In this document: one piece after another, positions 45,525 to 54,224 of the stretch
How positions within the stretch are numbered: position 1 is the first letter of the stretch
Layout: every line of letters begins with the position of its first letter
Origin: Sulfurospirillum sp. UCH001
GTDB lineage: Bacteria; Campylobacterota; Campylobacteria; Campylobacterales; Sulfurospirillaceae
Direction: 5' to 3'
Length of the DNA: 64,000 nt
Assembly: GCF_001548035.1 (NCBI RefSeq)
Contig: NZ_AP014723.1
Coordinates: 1,426,001 to 1,490,000 of the forward strand
Made by a program: the position numbers and the translations under genes
Notes under the pieces: generated by a model
Told to the model about the DNA's origin: nothing
The model's database searches: none
The model's input: only the letters and a program-made list of their open reading frames with translations

Positions 45525-45938
45525 ATGTCACTACTCTCAACCAAAGGAATGTATGGCTTAAGTGCCATGTACCAGCTCTTTTTATCGAAGAGCAACAAAC
45601 CATTACAAATTAAAGAGATCTCAGCACGTGCTGAGATCCCACAAAACTACCTTGAACAACTTTTAATTCTACTACGTCAAGCAGGCTTGGTCAGTAGCGT
45701 TAGAGGTGCTTATGGTGGCTATTTGTTAGCAAAAAATGCTGAGGATATTTTGATCAAAGATATTCTTATCGCCCTTGAAGGCAATCTTGTTGTTACAGAC
45801 GTTGACGTAAAAGACCCAGTTCTTCGTATTTTCTATGAAGAGAGCAATCATAAAATCCAAGAGATTTTCAATGTGCCCTTATCAGAATTTGAAGTCTATT
45901 CACAACGTCTTAGTAACCAATTAAACTATAGCATCTAA
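45525..45938 (+). CDS. Rrf2 family regulator, CymR-like
   Basis: A 137-residue Rrf2 winged-helix protein with the N-terminus MSLLSTKGMYGLSAM and the LRQAGLVSSVRGAYGGYLLA wing. It contains no cysteine at all, so it cannot bind an iron-sulfur cluster as IscR does. This is the condition in CymR of Gram-positive bacteria, which forms a complex with CysK to repress sulfur genes. Its location between metY and cysK fits that model. The actual partner and operator here are inference. Confidence 0.82.
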   Translation: MSLLSTKGMYGLSAMYQLFLSKSNKPLQIKEISARAEIPQNYLEQLLILLRQAGLVSSVRGAYGGYLLAKNAEDILIKDILIALEGNLVVTDVDVKDPVLRIFYEESNHKIQEIFNVPLSEFEVYSQRLSNQLNYSI

Positions 45939-45959
45939 ATCTAATTAAAGGAGATTCCT

Positions 45960-46889
45960 ATGTATGCAAAAAACGTAACAGAACTTATCGGTAACACTCC
46001 ACTTGTAAAACTTAACCATGCATCAAATGCATCGAATGCTTTAGTGCTTGGAAAATGTGAATTTTTGAATCCATCACATTCAGTAAAAGATCGTATCGGT
46101 TTCAACATGATTAAAACAGCCCTAGATAAGGGCTTAATTGATAAAAATTCAATTATTATTGAGCCTACCAGTGGAAACACAGGTATTGGTTTAGCAACCG
46201 TGTGTGCAAGTCTTGGTTTAAAACTTATTTTGACAATGCCAAGTTCAATGAGCTTAGAGCGCCGTAAACTCTTAGCAGCACTAGGTGCAGAACTTGTTTT
46301 AACAGAACCAACATTAGGCATGAGAGGCGCTGTTGAAAAAGCAACTGAGCTTTCAAAAGAGACACCGAACTCTTTTGTACCACAGCAATTTGCCAATGAA
46401 TCAAACCCAGCAATCCACTATGCAACCACAGCAGAAGAGATCTGGAAAGATACCGATGGTAAAGTTGATATTTTTGTTGCAGCGGTAGGAACAGGTGGAA
46501 CGATTACAGGAACAGGAAAAAGACTAAAAGAGCTTAATCCAAATATTAAAATTATTGCTGTTGAGCCAGACACTTCACCCGTTCTTTCAGGAGGAAACCC
46601 TGGACCACACAAAATTCAAGGTATCGGTGCAGGATTTGTTCCAGCTGTCCTTGATACAAAAGTGTATGATGAGGTTGTAAAAGTCAGTTATGAAAATGCT
46701 ATTGAAACATCACGTAATTTAGCGAAACAAGAGGGCTTATTGGTTGGTATTTCAGCAGGTGCCAATGTCTATGTTGCGTCAGCTATCGCACAAAAAGCAG
46801 AAAACAAAGGTAAAACTATTGTTACCATTTTATGTGATACAGGCGAGCGTTATTTAAGTGCAGGCTTGTACGAATACAAAGAGTCGTGA
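45960..46889 (+). CDS. cysK: Cysteine synthase
   Basis: A 309-residue O-acetylserine (thiol) lyase. PLP lysine in NPSHSVKDRIGFNMI, the substrate-binding PTSGNTGIGLA and the glycine-rich VGTGGTITGTGK are intact. It converts O-acetylserine and sulfide to cysteine. It follows the Rrf2 gene by 21 nt. Its stop codon TGA lies inside the stem and loop of the operon terminator. Confidence 0.95.
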   Translation: MYAKNVTELIGNTPLVKLNHASNASNALVLGKCEFLNPSHSVKDRIGFNMIKTALDKGLIDKNSIIIEPTSGNTGIGLATVCASLGLKLILTMPSSMSLERRKLLAALGAELVLTEPTLGMRGAVEKATELSKETPNSFVPQQFANESNPAIHYATTAEEIWKDTDGKVDIFVAAVGTGGTITGTGKRLKELNPNIKIIAVEPDTSPVLSGGNPGPHKIQGIGAGFVPAVLDTKVYDEVVKVSYENAIETSRNLAKQEGLLVGISAGANVYVASAIAQKAENKGKTIVTILCDTGERYLSAGLYEYKES

Positions 46890-46909
46890 AAACGACTCTT
46901 TATTTTTTT
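46878..46909 (+). terminator. Terminator overlapping the cysK stop codon
   Basis: AAAGAGTCGT-GAAA-ACGACTCTTT is a 10-bp stem with a stable GAAA tetraloop, followed by A and seven T. The TGA stop (46887-46889) spans the last stem base and the loop, so the left arm is coding sequence. Confidence 0.85.
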
Positions 46910-46986
46910 ACCTCTACTTTTTTTACTCTCCACTTTAACAGATTTTATGGTACTATTTCCCCAATACAAAAGGGGTATATAAACTC

Positions 46987-47784
46987 ATGAAAAGAGTACC
47001 TAGCATTTTGCTTAAAAAGCCTATTTTACTAGGAACAATAACCTTCATAGTAAATCTTTTCATTAGTACAACACCTGTTTTAATCTTACATGAAAAGCAT
47101 CTTGATCAATACAAAAACACTTTTGCTCTTTTTGATTTTTTTGATACAAAATTGCTCACGGAACAGCAAGAAATTGTTCAAAGTGCACTCATTTATTCTT
47201 TTGTTTTTTCTCTTATTCTCTCTATCCTTATTACATTTTTGGCTATTTTTTTAAAAAAATCTTACCTTGAAGTCGAAAATCTTTCACATTTTGATGGATT
47301 GACAGGACTTTACAATCGATTGATGTTTATGACGATCTTCCAAAAGGAGATTCATAAAGTTAAACGCAACCAAGAAAACCTCTTCTTAGTCATTCTTGAT
47401 ATTGACGATTTTAAGCCTATTAATGACACGTATGGACACCTTGTAGGAGATGAGGCCATAAAGACCACTGCACATACCTTGCAACATCTTTTACGTACCT
47501 CCGATACCATTGCTCGTTTTGGCGGTGATGAGTTTATTATTAGTATTGTTGATCAGGACAAAGATGCCGCTTCGATCATTGTCAATCGCATATTGAATGA
47601 ATTTAATCATAAAGTTATTCCTGTGTCACGAAATCATGAACATCAAGAGTTACAAATCAACCTTAGTATCGGCTATACAGCGTATAAAAAAGATGATGAT
47701 TTTAAAACAATGTTACAACGTGCTGACCAAGCACTTTATATTTCTAAAGAAGCAGGCAAAAATACCGCTACTTACCTTGCTTAA
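46987..47784 (+). CDS. Membrane diguanylate cyclase (GGDEF)
   Basis: A 265-residue protein with two membrane helices (about 14-34 and 73-93) around a short periplasmic loop, then a GGDEF domain. The active-site motif is RFGGDEF and the inhibitory RxxD site (RTSD) lies five residues before it, so the enzyme should make c-di-GMP and be product-inhibited. The small periplasmic loop does not match a known sensor domain. It is between the cysK terminator and valS, as a single gene. Confidence 0.85.
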   Translation: MKRVPSILLKKPILLGTITFIVNLFISTTPVLILHEKHLDQYKNTFALFDFFDTKLLTEQQEIVQSALIYSFVFSLILSILITFLAIFLKKSYLEVENLSHFDGLTGLYNRLMFMTIFQKEIHKVKRNQENLFLVILDIDDFKPINDTYGHLVGDEAIKTTAHTLQHLLRTSDTIARFGGDEFIISIVDQDKDAASIIVNRILNEFNHKVIPVSRNHEHQELQINLSIGYTAYKKDDDFKTMLQRADQALYISKEAGKNTATYLA

Positions 47785-47807
47785 ACCAAGTCTTACCCCT
47801 CTTTTTG

Positions 47808-47813
47808 TATAAT
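47808..47813 (+). promoter_or_regulatory. Probable -10 box of valS
   Basis: TATAAT 31 nt before the valS ATG, after a pyrimidine-rich stretch. Confidence 0.5.
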
Positions 47814-47844
47814 CCCCTAAAAAATTTATAAGGTATATAAACCT

Positions 47845-50475
47845 ATGAGCGAAAAAAGTACTGTTTACAATCCAAAAGAGATCGAAGAGAGTTACTACAA
47901 GATTTGGGAAGATAGAGGCTACTTTGAGATTGATGGAAATAAAACAATCCAAGAGAGCGGTAAAAACTTCTGTATTATGATGCCTCCTCCAAATGTTACA
48001 GGAAGCCTTCACATTGGTCACGCCCTCACCTTTACCCTCCAAGACATCATTACACGTTTTAAACGTATGGATGGTTTTAAAACTCTTTGGCAACCAGGAA
48101 CTGATCATGCGGGTATTGCTACACAAAACGTTGTTGAAAAACAACTTCTTGCACAAGGGATTAAAAAAGAAGAGCTTGGACGCGAGAAATTTTTAGAGAA
48201 AGTTTGGGAATGGAAAGCGTACAGTGGCGGACAAATCGTTCATCAGATGCGAAAACTTGGCGTTTCTCCAGCTTGGAGCAGAGAGCGCTTTACGATGGAT
48301 GAAGGACTCAAACACTCTGTTAAAAAAGCATTTGTAAAATACTACAATGAAGGTATGATCGTTCGTGGCAACTACATGGTTAACTGGTGTACCCACGATG
48401 GTGCGCTTAGTGACATCGAAGTAGAGTATGAGCAAAACAAAGGCAAACTCTACCACCTCAAATACTTCCTCAAAGACTCTAACGACTATCTCGTCGTTGC
48501 AACGACACGTCCAGAGACTTACTTTGGTGATACGGCTGTTATGGTTCACCCTGAAGATGAGCGCTATAAACACTTGATCGGTCAAAAAGTGGTTCTTCCA
48601 CTCATTGGTCGTGAAATTGAAATTATCGCTGATGAACACGTTGATATGAGCTTTGGAACAGGTTGTGTTAAAGTAACCCCTGCTCATGATGTTAACGACT
48701 ACGAAGTTGGCAAACGTCACAATCTAGAATTTATCACTATTTTTGACTCTAACGGTATTTTAAATGACTATTGTGGTGAGTTTAAAGGACAAGAGAGACT
48801 AGAGGCGCGTGCTCCTATTATGGCTAAACTCGATGCTGAAGGTTTTGTCGATAAAGTGGAAGACTATGAGAATCAAGTTGGTCACTGCTACCGTTGTAAG
48901 AACGTGGTTGAGCCGTATATCTCAAAACAGTGGTTTGTAAAAAAAGAGATCGCAGATGGTGCAATTGCTAAAGTCAATGAACACTTAGCAGAGTTTTATC
49001 CTAGCCATTGGATCAACTCATACAATGCATGGATGAAAGACCTACGTGACTGGTGTATCTCGCGCCAACTTTGGTGGGGACATCAAATTCCTGTATTTTA
49101 CTGTGATGCATGTGGTCACGAATGGGCAAGCGAAAAAGATTGTGAGCATGAATGTCCAAAATGTAAAAGCGCTAAAATCCACCAAGACCCAGACGTTCTA
49201 GACACATGGTTTAGCTCGGGTCTCTGGCCATTTTCAACACTGGGTTGGGAAAATGGAGACGCTTATAAAGGCGAGAAATGGAATGAGAATGACTTAAAAG
49301 ACTTTTACCCAAATACGCTTCTCATCACGGGTTTTGACATCCTTTTCTTCTGGGTTGCGCGTATGATGTTCTCAGGCGAACATACACTTGGAGAACTTCC
49401 ATTTAAAGACATTTACCTTCATGCCCTTGTTAAAGATGAACACGGTCAAAAAATGAGTAAATCTAAAGGCAATGTCATCGATCCTCTTGACACTATCAGC
49501 GAATACAGTGCCGATACTTTACGCTTTACACTTGCTATCTTAGCTGTTCAAGGTCGTGATATTAAACTCAGTGGTGAGAAACTCGAGCAAATTAGAAACT
49601 TTACCAACAAACTTTACAATGCGTCACGTTTCTTGCTCATGAATGCAAACTCATTTAAAGATTTGGAAAATATCGAGATTAAAACAGCCCTTGGTGCGTA
49701 TATGAAAAGCCGTTTAGCTGTTGCGATGGAAGAGGTACGAGCTCACTTTAGCGATTACCGTTTCAATGACGCCGCAACCACCCTTTACCGCTTCTTGTGG
49801 GGTGAATTTTGTGACTGGGGCATTGAGCTTAGTAAAGCCGATAAACCTGCGATTTTAGAGTTAGGTTCTATTTACAAAGAAGCGATGAAACTAATCCATC
49901 CATTTATGCCATTTATCTCAGAGTTCCTTTACCAAGAGCTCTCAGACACGACACTCGAATCAACAGAGTCCATTATGGTGAAACGCTACCCTCATGCGCT
50001 AAAACGTGATGAGCAAATCGAGAAAACCTTTGAACTTGTTATCGAAGCGATTGTTGGCATTCGTCGTGCAAAAGCAAATATCGACCTTGGAAACAAAAAA
50101 ATCGAACATGCTTACATCAAAGTACCAAATGCAGAAAATCTTAAAGATGCTATTAAATACATTAGTTTATTGGCAAAAGTTGAGAAAATCGACTTTACAG
50201 AGACAAAAATTGCAAACTCTGCAACCGATGTTGGCGATAATGTAGAAGTGTTTATTCCTCTTGAAGGCGTTGATCTTAGCCCTATTATTGAGCGTTTGAA
50301 CAATCAAAAAATCAAACTTGAAAAAGAGATCATGAAGCTTTCAGGTATGCTCTCAAATGAGCGCTTTGTGGCAAATGCCCCAAAAGAGGTTATCGCAGAA
50401 AATCAAAAAGGTTTGGATGACGCTAAATCAAAAATGGCAAAAATCGAAGCAGAACTTAACTCTCTTGGAGTGTAA
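47845..50475 (+). CDS. valS: Valyl-tRNA synthetase
   Basis: An 876-residue class I synthetase that charges tRNA-Val. It has the HIGH motif in PPPNVTGSLHIGHAL and KMSKS in GQKMSKSKGNVIDP. The editing domain is in between (TTRPETYFGDTA), a zinc-type CDACGHEW region lies near residue 417, and a C-terminal coiled coil follows. The length is standard. It ends with a strong hairpin shared with the convergent operon. Confidence 0.96.
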   Translation: MSEKSTVYNPKEIEESYYKIWEDRGYFEIDGNKTIQESGKNFCIMMPPPNVTGSLHIGHALTFTLQDIITRFKRMDGFKTLWQPGTDHAGIATQNVVEKQLLAQGIKKEELGREKFLEKVWEWKAYSGGQIVHQMRKLGVSPAWSRERFTMDEGLKHSVKKAFVKYYNEGMIVRGNYMVNWCTHDGALSDIEVEYEQNKGKLYHLKYFLKDSNDYLVVATTRPETYFGDTAVMVHPEDERYKHLIGQKVVLPLIGREIEIIADEHVDMSFGTGCVKVTPAHDVNDYEVGKRHNLEFITIFDSNGILNDYCGEFKGQERLEARAPIMAKLDAEGFVDKVEDYENQVGHCYRCKNVVEPYISKQWFVKKEIADGAIAKVNEHLAEFYPSHWINSYNAWMKDLRDWCISRQLWWGHQIPVFYCDACGHEWASEKDCEHECPKCKSAKIHQDPDVLDTWFSSGLWPFSTLGWENGDAYKGEKWNENDLKDFYPNTLLITGFDILFFWVARMMFSGEHTLGELPFKDIYLHALVKDEHGQKMSKSKGNVIDPLDTISEYSADTLRFTLAILAVQGRDIKLSGEKLEQIRNFTNKLYNASRFLLMNANSFKDLENIEIKTALGAYMKSRLAVAMEEVRAHFSDYRFNDAATTLYRFLWGEFCDWGIELSKADKPAILELGSIYKEAMKLIHPFMPFISEFLYQELSDTTLESTESIMVKRYPHALKRDEQIEKTFELVIEAIVGIRRAKANIDLGNKKIEHAYIKVPNAENLKDAIKYISLLAKVEKIDFTETKIANSATDVGDNVEVFIPLEGVDLSPIIERLNNQKIKLEKEIMKLSGMLSNERFVANAPKEVIAENQKGLDDAKSKMAKIEAELNSLGV

Positions 50476-50485
50476 GAATCTCTAA

Positions 50486-50513
50486 AGAGTAGGAGCTTTT
50501 TAGCTCCTACTCT
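50486..50513. terminator. Bidirectional terminator between valS and mog
   Basis: AGAGTAGGAGCT-TTTT-AGCTCCTACTCT is a perfect 12-bp stem with a 4-nt loop. It lies 10 nt after valS and 8 nt after the mog stop on the opposite strand, so it can end both transcripts. Confidence 0.8.
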
Positions 50514-50521
50514 ACCCTATT

Positions 50522-51049
50522 TTAGGCCTTTGGACGAAAAGGCTTAATCACCTCTTCATGACACGTTAAAAATGGTCCTTCTAAAAGATCGATACAATAT
50601 GGAACAGCTGGGAAAACAGCATCCAAACACTCCCGAATCGACTTTGGTTTTCCAGGAAGATTGATAATCAAACTTTTACCCCTAATTCCTGCAGTCTGAC
50701 GTGATAAAATGGCTGTTGGCACATACTTAAGGCTTACTTGACGCATCAACTCTCCAAAACCTGGCATCATCTTCTCACATACCGCTTCTGTAGCTTCAGG
50801 TGTGACATCACGAAGTGCAGGACCTGTTCCTCCCGTTGTAACGATCAAACAACATTGATCGTGATCTGCCATATGCTCAAGGGCTGCCTCGATTAATGGC
50901 TGCTCATCAGGAATGACTTTATAAACACTTTCCCATTCACAACTCAGATACGCATTTAGTGTCTCAATAATCGCTTTGCCTGAGAGATCTTCATACACAC
51001 CTGCACTTGCACGATCAGAAACAGTTAATATTCCAATTTTTGCTTTCAC
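50522..51049 (-). CDS. mog: Molybdopterin adenylyltransferase
   Basis: A 175-residue protein of the MogA/MoaB family that adenylylates molybdopterin before molybdenum insertion. It has the N-terminus IGILTVSDRASAGVYEDLSG, the glycine-rich TTGGTGPALRDVTPEAT and INLPGKPKSIRECL. The enzymes served would be formate dehydrogenase, nitrate reductase or similar oxidoreductases, not in this window. It overlaps panE by 4 nt and ends the minus-strand run. Confidence 0.88.
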   Translation of the reverse strand: MKAKIGILTVSDRASAGVYEDLSGKAIIETLNAYLSCEWESVYKVIPDEQPLIEAALEHMADHDQCCLIVTTGGTGPALRDVTPEATEAVCEKMMPGFGELMRQVSLKYVPTAILSRQTAGIRGKSLIINLPGKPKSIRECLDAVFPAVPYCIDLLEGPFLTCHEEVIKPFRPKA

Positions 51050-51987
51050 ACTTTTTCTCCCAATTTAAATTCAAGCAATGCCTTAATCGTTTTTGTATAA
51101 GGTGCATCGACACCTATTTGATGAAGTGCTCTTATCACAACACCACAGATTTCTTCTATCTCTAATGATCTTCCATGTTCTAAATCTACAAGCATTGATG
51201 GCTTAATAGAATCAAACTGTTTGATAAGAGTAAACATTGCGTCAACATCTTCTTGCGAAATCTTAATATGCAAGCTACGAGCTGCATGCGCTGTTTCTTG
51301 CATCAATCCATATACCACATCAGCAAGAGAATTTTGCTCAAATAAAACACCTGTTTGCACACGAAGCAAGGCACACAAAGCATTGACACCATTGTTAATG
51401 ATAAGCTTTTTCCAAAGCTCTTGTTTGATATCGTGTGTTGTTTGTGTAGGAATTTCTGCTTGATTGAAAATCAGCGCGAGTTCTTCTAAAAAACGCTCAT
51501 TTTCCATTGATGAATGCATCATTCCTAAAATAGTCTCAGCAGTGCCCACAGCCTCAATATAGGCTGGTTTGTTAACATGTGCACCAATTTTGCGTGTCAA
51601 TCCACCGATGATATACTCCTCAGCAAAGTAATCACACAAAATCGCTTCATTTTCGACACCATTTTGCAATGAAAGAATATAAGGAGGCTTCATTTGGGTA
51701 CGCAACCATTGTGCAAGATGCATAGACATCTCACGCGTAGCAATGGATTTAGTTGCGAGAATTATCAGATCTATCGAAGTGGCATCCAAATCAGCTAAAC
51801 TATCAAGATCAAACGCCCTGATTTTTTCTTCAAATTCAAAATGTGGATGCTTGACATGCAAGCCTTCAGTTTGAAGAGCTTCAAGATGTGCGCCTCTTGC
51901 CACAAAAGCGACATTATGACCTGCTTGGAGCAGGCGCGCTCCAAAATAGCTACCAACGCCGCCCGCTCCTAAAATAATAATATTCAT
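51046..51987 (-). CDS. panE: 2-dehydropantoate 2-reductase (PanE/ApbA type)
   Basis: A 313-residue NADPH-dependent ketopantoate reductase of the pantothenate pathway. The N-terminal GAGGVGSYFGARLLQAGH is the dinucleotide-binding motif. The catalytic lysine is in KLIINNGVNALCALL and the acidic region LEIEEICG is in its usual place. Family members also include related ketoacid reductases, so the substrate is probable, not certain. It lies between hisD (6 nt) and mog (overlap). Confidence 0.8.
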   Translation of the reverse strand: MNIIILGAGGVGSYFGARLLQAGHNVAFVARGAHLEALQTEGLHVKHPHFEFEEKIRAFDLDSLADLDATSIDLIILATKSIATREMSMHLAQWLRTQMKPPYILSLQNGVENEAILCDYFAEEYIIGGLTRKIGAHVNKPAYIEAVGTAETILGMMHSSMENERFLEELALIFNQAEIPTQTTHDIKQELWKKLIINNGVNALCALLRVQTGVLFEQNSLADVVYGLMQETAHAARSLHIKISQEDVDAMFTLIKQFDSIKPSMLVDLEHGRSLEIEEICGVVIRALHQIGVDAPYTKTIKALLEFKLGEKV

Positions 51988-51993
51988 GGCTGT

Positions 51994-53286
51994 CTATTTA
52001 GAAAGACGAACGCGAACACTTGCTTCGTGTGCGCCAAGACCTTCTGTATGTGCGAGTAATGCACATGCCTCACCAATCTCATCGATGCCTTGTTTACTCA
52101 TACTAATGATGGATGAACGCTTCAAGAAATTCTCTACCCCTAATGGTGAGTAAAACTTAGCTGTACCGCCCGTTGGAAGCGTATGGTTAGGTCCAGCGAT
52201 ATAATCCCCAATAGGCTCTGGCGTGTAAGAGCCCATAAAAATAGCCCCCGCATGGCGAATTTTAGGCAATAAATCAAAAGGATGTGATGTCACTACTTCT
52301 AAGTGCTCTGGCGCAATTTGATTCATTAAATCAACCGCTTCATCCATCGTTGACGTTACAATAATCGCTCCACGCTCTTTAATAGAAACTTCTGCAATCG
52401 CTTTTCTATCTAGTTTTTCAAGCCATGCATACACTTCTGTGCGTGTTTTCTCAGCAATTTCTAACGAAGGTGTAATGAGAATAGAACTTGCCATCTCATC
52501 ATGTTCTGCTTGAGAGAGAAGATCAATCGCTAAATGGTGAGGATTTGCACTCTCATCCGCTAATACGCCAATTTCGCTCGGTCCAGCGATCATATCAATG
52601 TTTACTTCACCAAAGACCAACTTTTTAGCGGTTGCAACGAAAATATTTCCTGGTCCTGTGATGACATCAACTTTTGGAATGCTCTGTGTACCGTATGCCA
52701 TTGCAGCAATAGCGCTAGCCCCTCCCACTTTGTAAGCTTTTTTAATGCCACACAGATGCATAGCAGCAAGCAACAATGGATTGAGTTCATTATTGGGTGC
52801 TGGCGTACAGACAACAATCTCTTTAACACCTGCAACAATAGCAGGAATAGCATTCATTAAAAGACTACTTGGATACGCCGCTTTACCACCAGGGATATAA
52901 AGGCCTGCACGATCTACTGGAGTAACTTTTTGTCCTAAAACAGTACCATTATTCTCAAAATCAAGCCATGATTTTGGGATAAGTTTTTCATGATATGCAT
53001 AAATGCGTTTGTACGCAAGCTCTAACGCTTCTTTGAGTTTCACATCAAGCGCATCATAGGCTTTTTTCATATCTAAAGTTTTTACTTCGAGCGCCTCATC
53101 ACTCTCTACACACCATTTATCGAATTTTTCAATGTGATTTTTTAAAGCGCCATTCCCTTCGGCTTTAATCTCTGCAATTATGTTTAAAACGATCTTTGAG
53201 ACATTTTCCATATCCATATGTCCACGACGCAAAAGTTCGTCAAATTGGGCTTTGAAATTTGGTTCATTCGTTTTTAAAAGTAACAT
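51994..53286 (-). CDS. hisD: Histidinol dehydrogenase
   Basis: A 430-residue zinc enzyme that performs the last two steps of histidine synthesis. The signature IDMIAGPSEIGVLAD and the metal/active-site motifs SQAEHDE and IAPEHLEV are present. The ends are complete. No other his gene is nearby, as is common in Campylobacterota. It is 12 nt downstream of a PLP enzyme gene. Confidence 0.95.
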   Translation of the reverse strand: MLLLKTNEPNFKAQFDELLRRGHMDMENVSKIVLNIIAEIKAEGNGALKNHIEKFDKWCVESDEALEVKTLDMKKAYDALDVKLKEALELAYKRIYAYHEKLIPKSWLDFENNGTVLGQKVTPVDRAGLYIPGGKAAYPSSLLMNAIPAIVAGVKEIVVCTPAPNNELNPLLLAAMHLCGIKKAYKVGGASAIAAMAYGTQSIPKVDVITGPGNIFVATAKKLVFGEVNIDMIAGPSEIGVLADESANPHHLAIDLLSQAEHDEMASSILITPSLEIAEKTRTEVYAWLEKLDRKAIAEVSIKERGAIIVTSTMDEAVDLMNQIAPEHLEVVTSHPFDLLPKIRHAGAIFMGSYTPEPIGDYIAGPNHTLPTGGTAKFYSPLGVENFLKRSSIISMSKQGIDEIGEACALLAHTEGLGAHEASVRVRLSK

Positions 53287-53298
53287 TGTTCATCCTCT

Positions 53299-54180
53299 TT
53301 ATAAGTGCTTTATTATAGTTTTTTTTCGCTTATAGCGTTCTTCCATTGAGCTATTACCCAAAATTCCACCTTGGTGCACGTAGATAGGCGTACCATGAAG
53401 ATGAGGTAAATGCTCTAAAAGAACACTCCATCCTACAGGATCATACACCAAATCAAACACCACATCCATTTCGTGTTTCAATCTTTGCCAGAGTTCAAAC
53501 AGCTCTGGATAGAGTTTCCCATAATGAAATTTTTTAGCTGCTGTAAGTATGATGGGGAAATGAGTAGTTTCTGGTTCAACCATCGTCCACTGTTTTTGCA
53601 AATAAGTACTATCCCCTACGGTAGGACACGTATATACAGGGAAAGGTAGATGCTTTTGCAAAAAAAGTGCTGTTGTTCCTGTGCCAGAAGGTAAGAAAAG
53701 GTATGGGTTTTGAATGTTTTCTCTTTGAATATCAGCTAAGAGCTCTCTCGCCAATACAGCGACACCTTCTTCAGCTTCTTTTTGTCTGCCACCCTCTTCA
53801 ACATGCACTGTTTTCTCATCACAGTACATTAAAATTTCATCTTCACGTGTATGGGATTCTATAACCTTCATGCCATTCTCACAAGCAGCTTTGTAATTAC
53901 CTATAGGATTTTCTTTAAGAAAGCTTGGAATATGGTCACACACATAGATAAATTCCCACCCTTTTAGACGCGCTAGTACAGAAAGAGAATACATAGCGTT
54001 TGATTGGTTTGATCCTGAGCTCACCACGCGTTTGATAATAGGAAAATCATGCGTCAGAAAGTAGTGAAATTTTCGAGCTTTGTTACCTGAAAAATCTTTA
54101 TATAAGAGATCATCACGTTTAAGATAAAAAAATTGATTTTGAAAAGAACGTCTCTCAAAAGGGGATGAAGGAAAAAGCAT
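53299..54180 (-). CDS. PLP-dependent ACC deaminase / D-cysteine desulfhydrase-like protein
   Basis: A 293-residue fold-type II PLP protein. The lysine-containing motif YKDFSGNKARKFHYF and the SSGSNQSNAMYSLSVLA segment resemble ACC deaminase and D-cysteine desulfhydrase. LPSGTGTTALFL would bind the PLP phosphate. The substrate is not clear. The Shine-Dalgarno sequence is poor and a hairpin separates it from fbaA, suggesting low expression. It is followed by hisD. Confidence 0.78.
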   Translation of the reverse strand: MLFPSSPFERRSFQNQFFYLKRDDLLYKDFSGNKARKFHYFLTHDFPIIKRVVSSGSNQSNAMYSLSVLARLKGWEFIYVCDHIPSFLKENPIGNYKAACENGMKVIESHTREDEILMYCDEKTVHVEEGGRQKEAEEGVAVLARELLADIQRENIQNPYLFLPSGTGTTALFLQKHLPFPVYTCPTVGDSTYLQKQWTMVEPETTHFPIILTAAKKFHYGKLYPELFELWQRLKHEMDVVFDLVYDPVGWSVLLEHLPHLHGTPIYVHQGGILGNSSMEERYKRKKTIIKHL

Positions 54181-54195
54181 TTAAATGTATTGGAG

Positions 54196-54220
54196 AAGAA
54201 GCCCTATTTTAGGGCTTCTT
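54196..54220 (-). terminator. Hairpin after fbaA
   Basis: AAGAAGCCCTA-TTT-TAGGGCTTCTT is an 11-bp stem with a 3-nt loop, 4 nt after the fbaA stop codon. The following minus-strand sequence is not T-rich. It may act as an attenuator that lowers expression of the downstream PLP enzyme and hisD. Confidence 0.6.
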
Positions 54221-54224
54221 ATAA

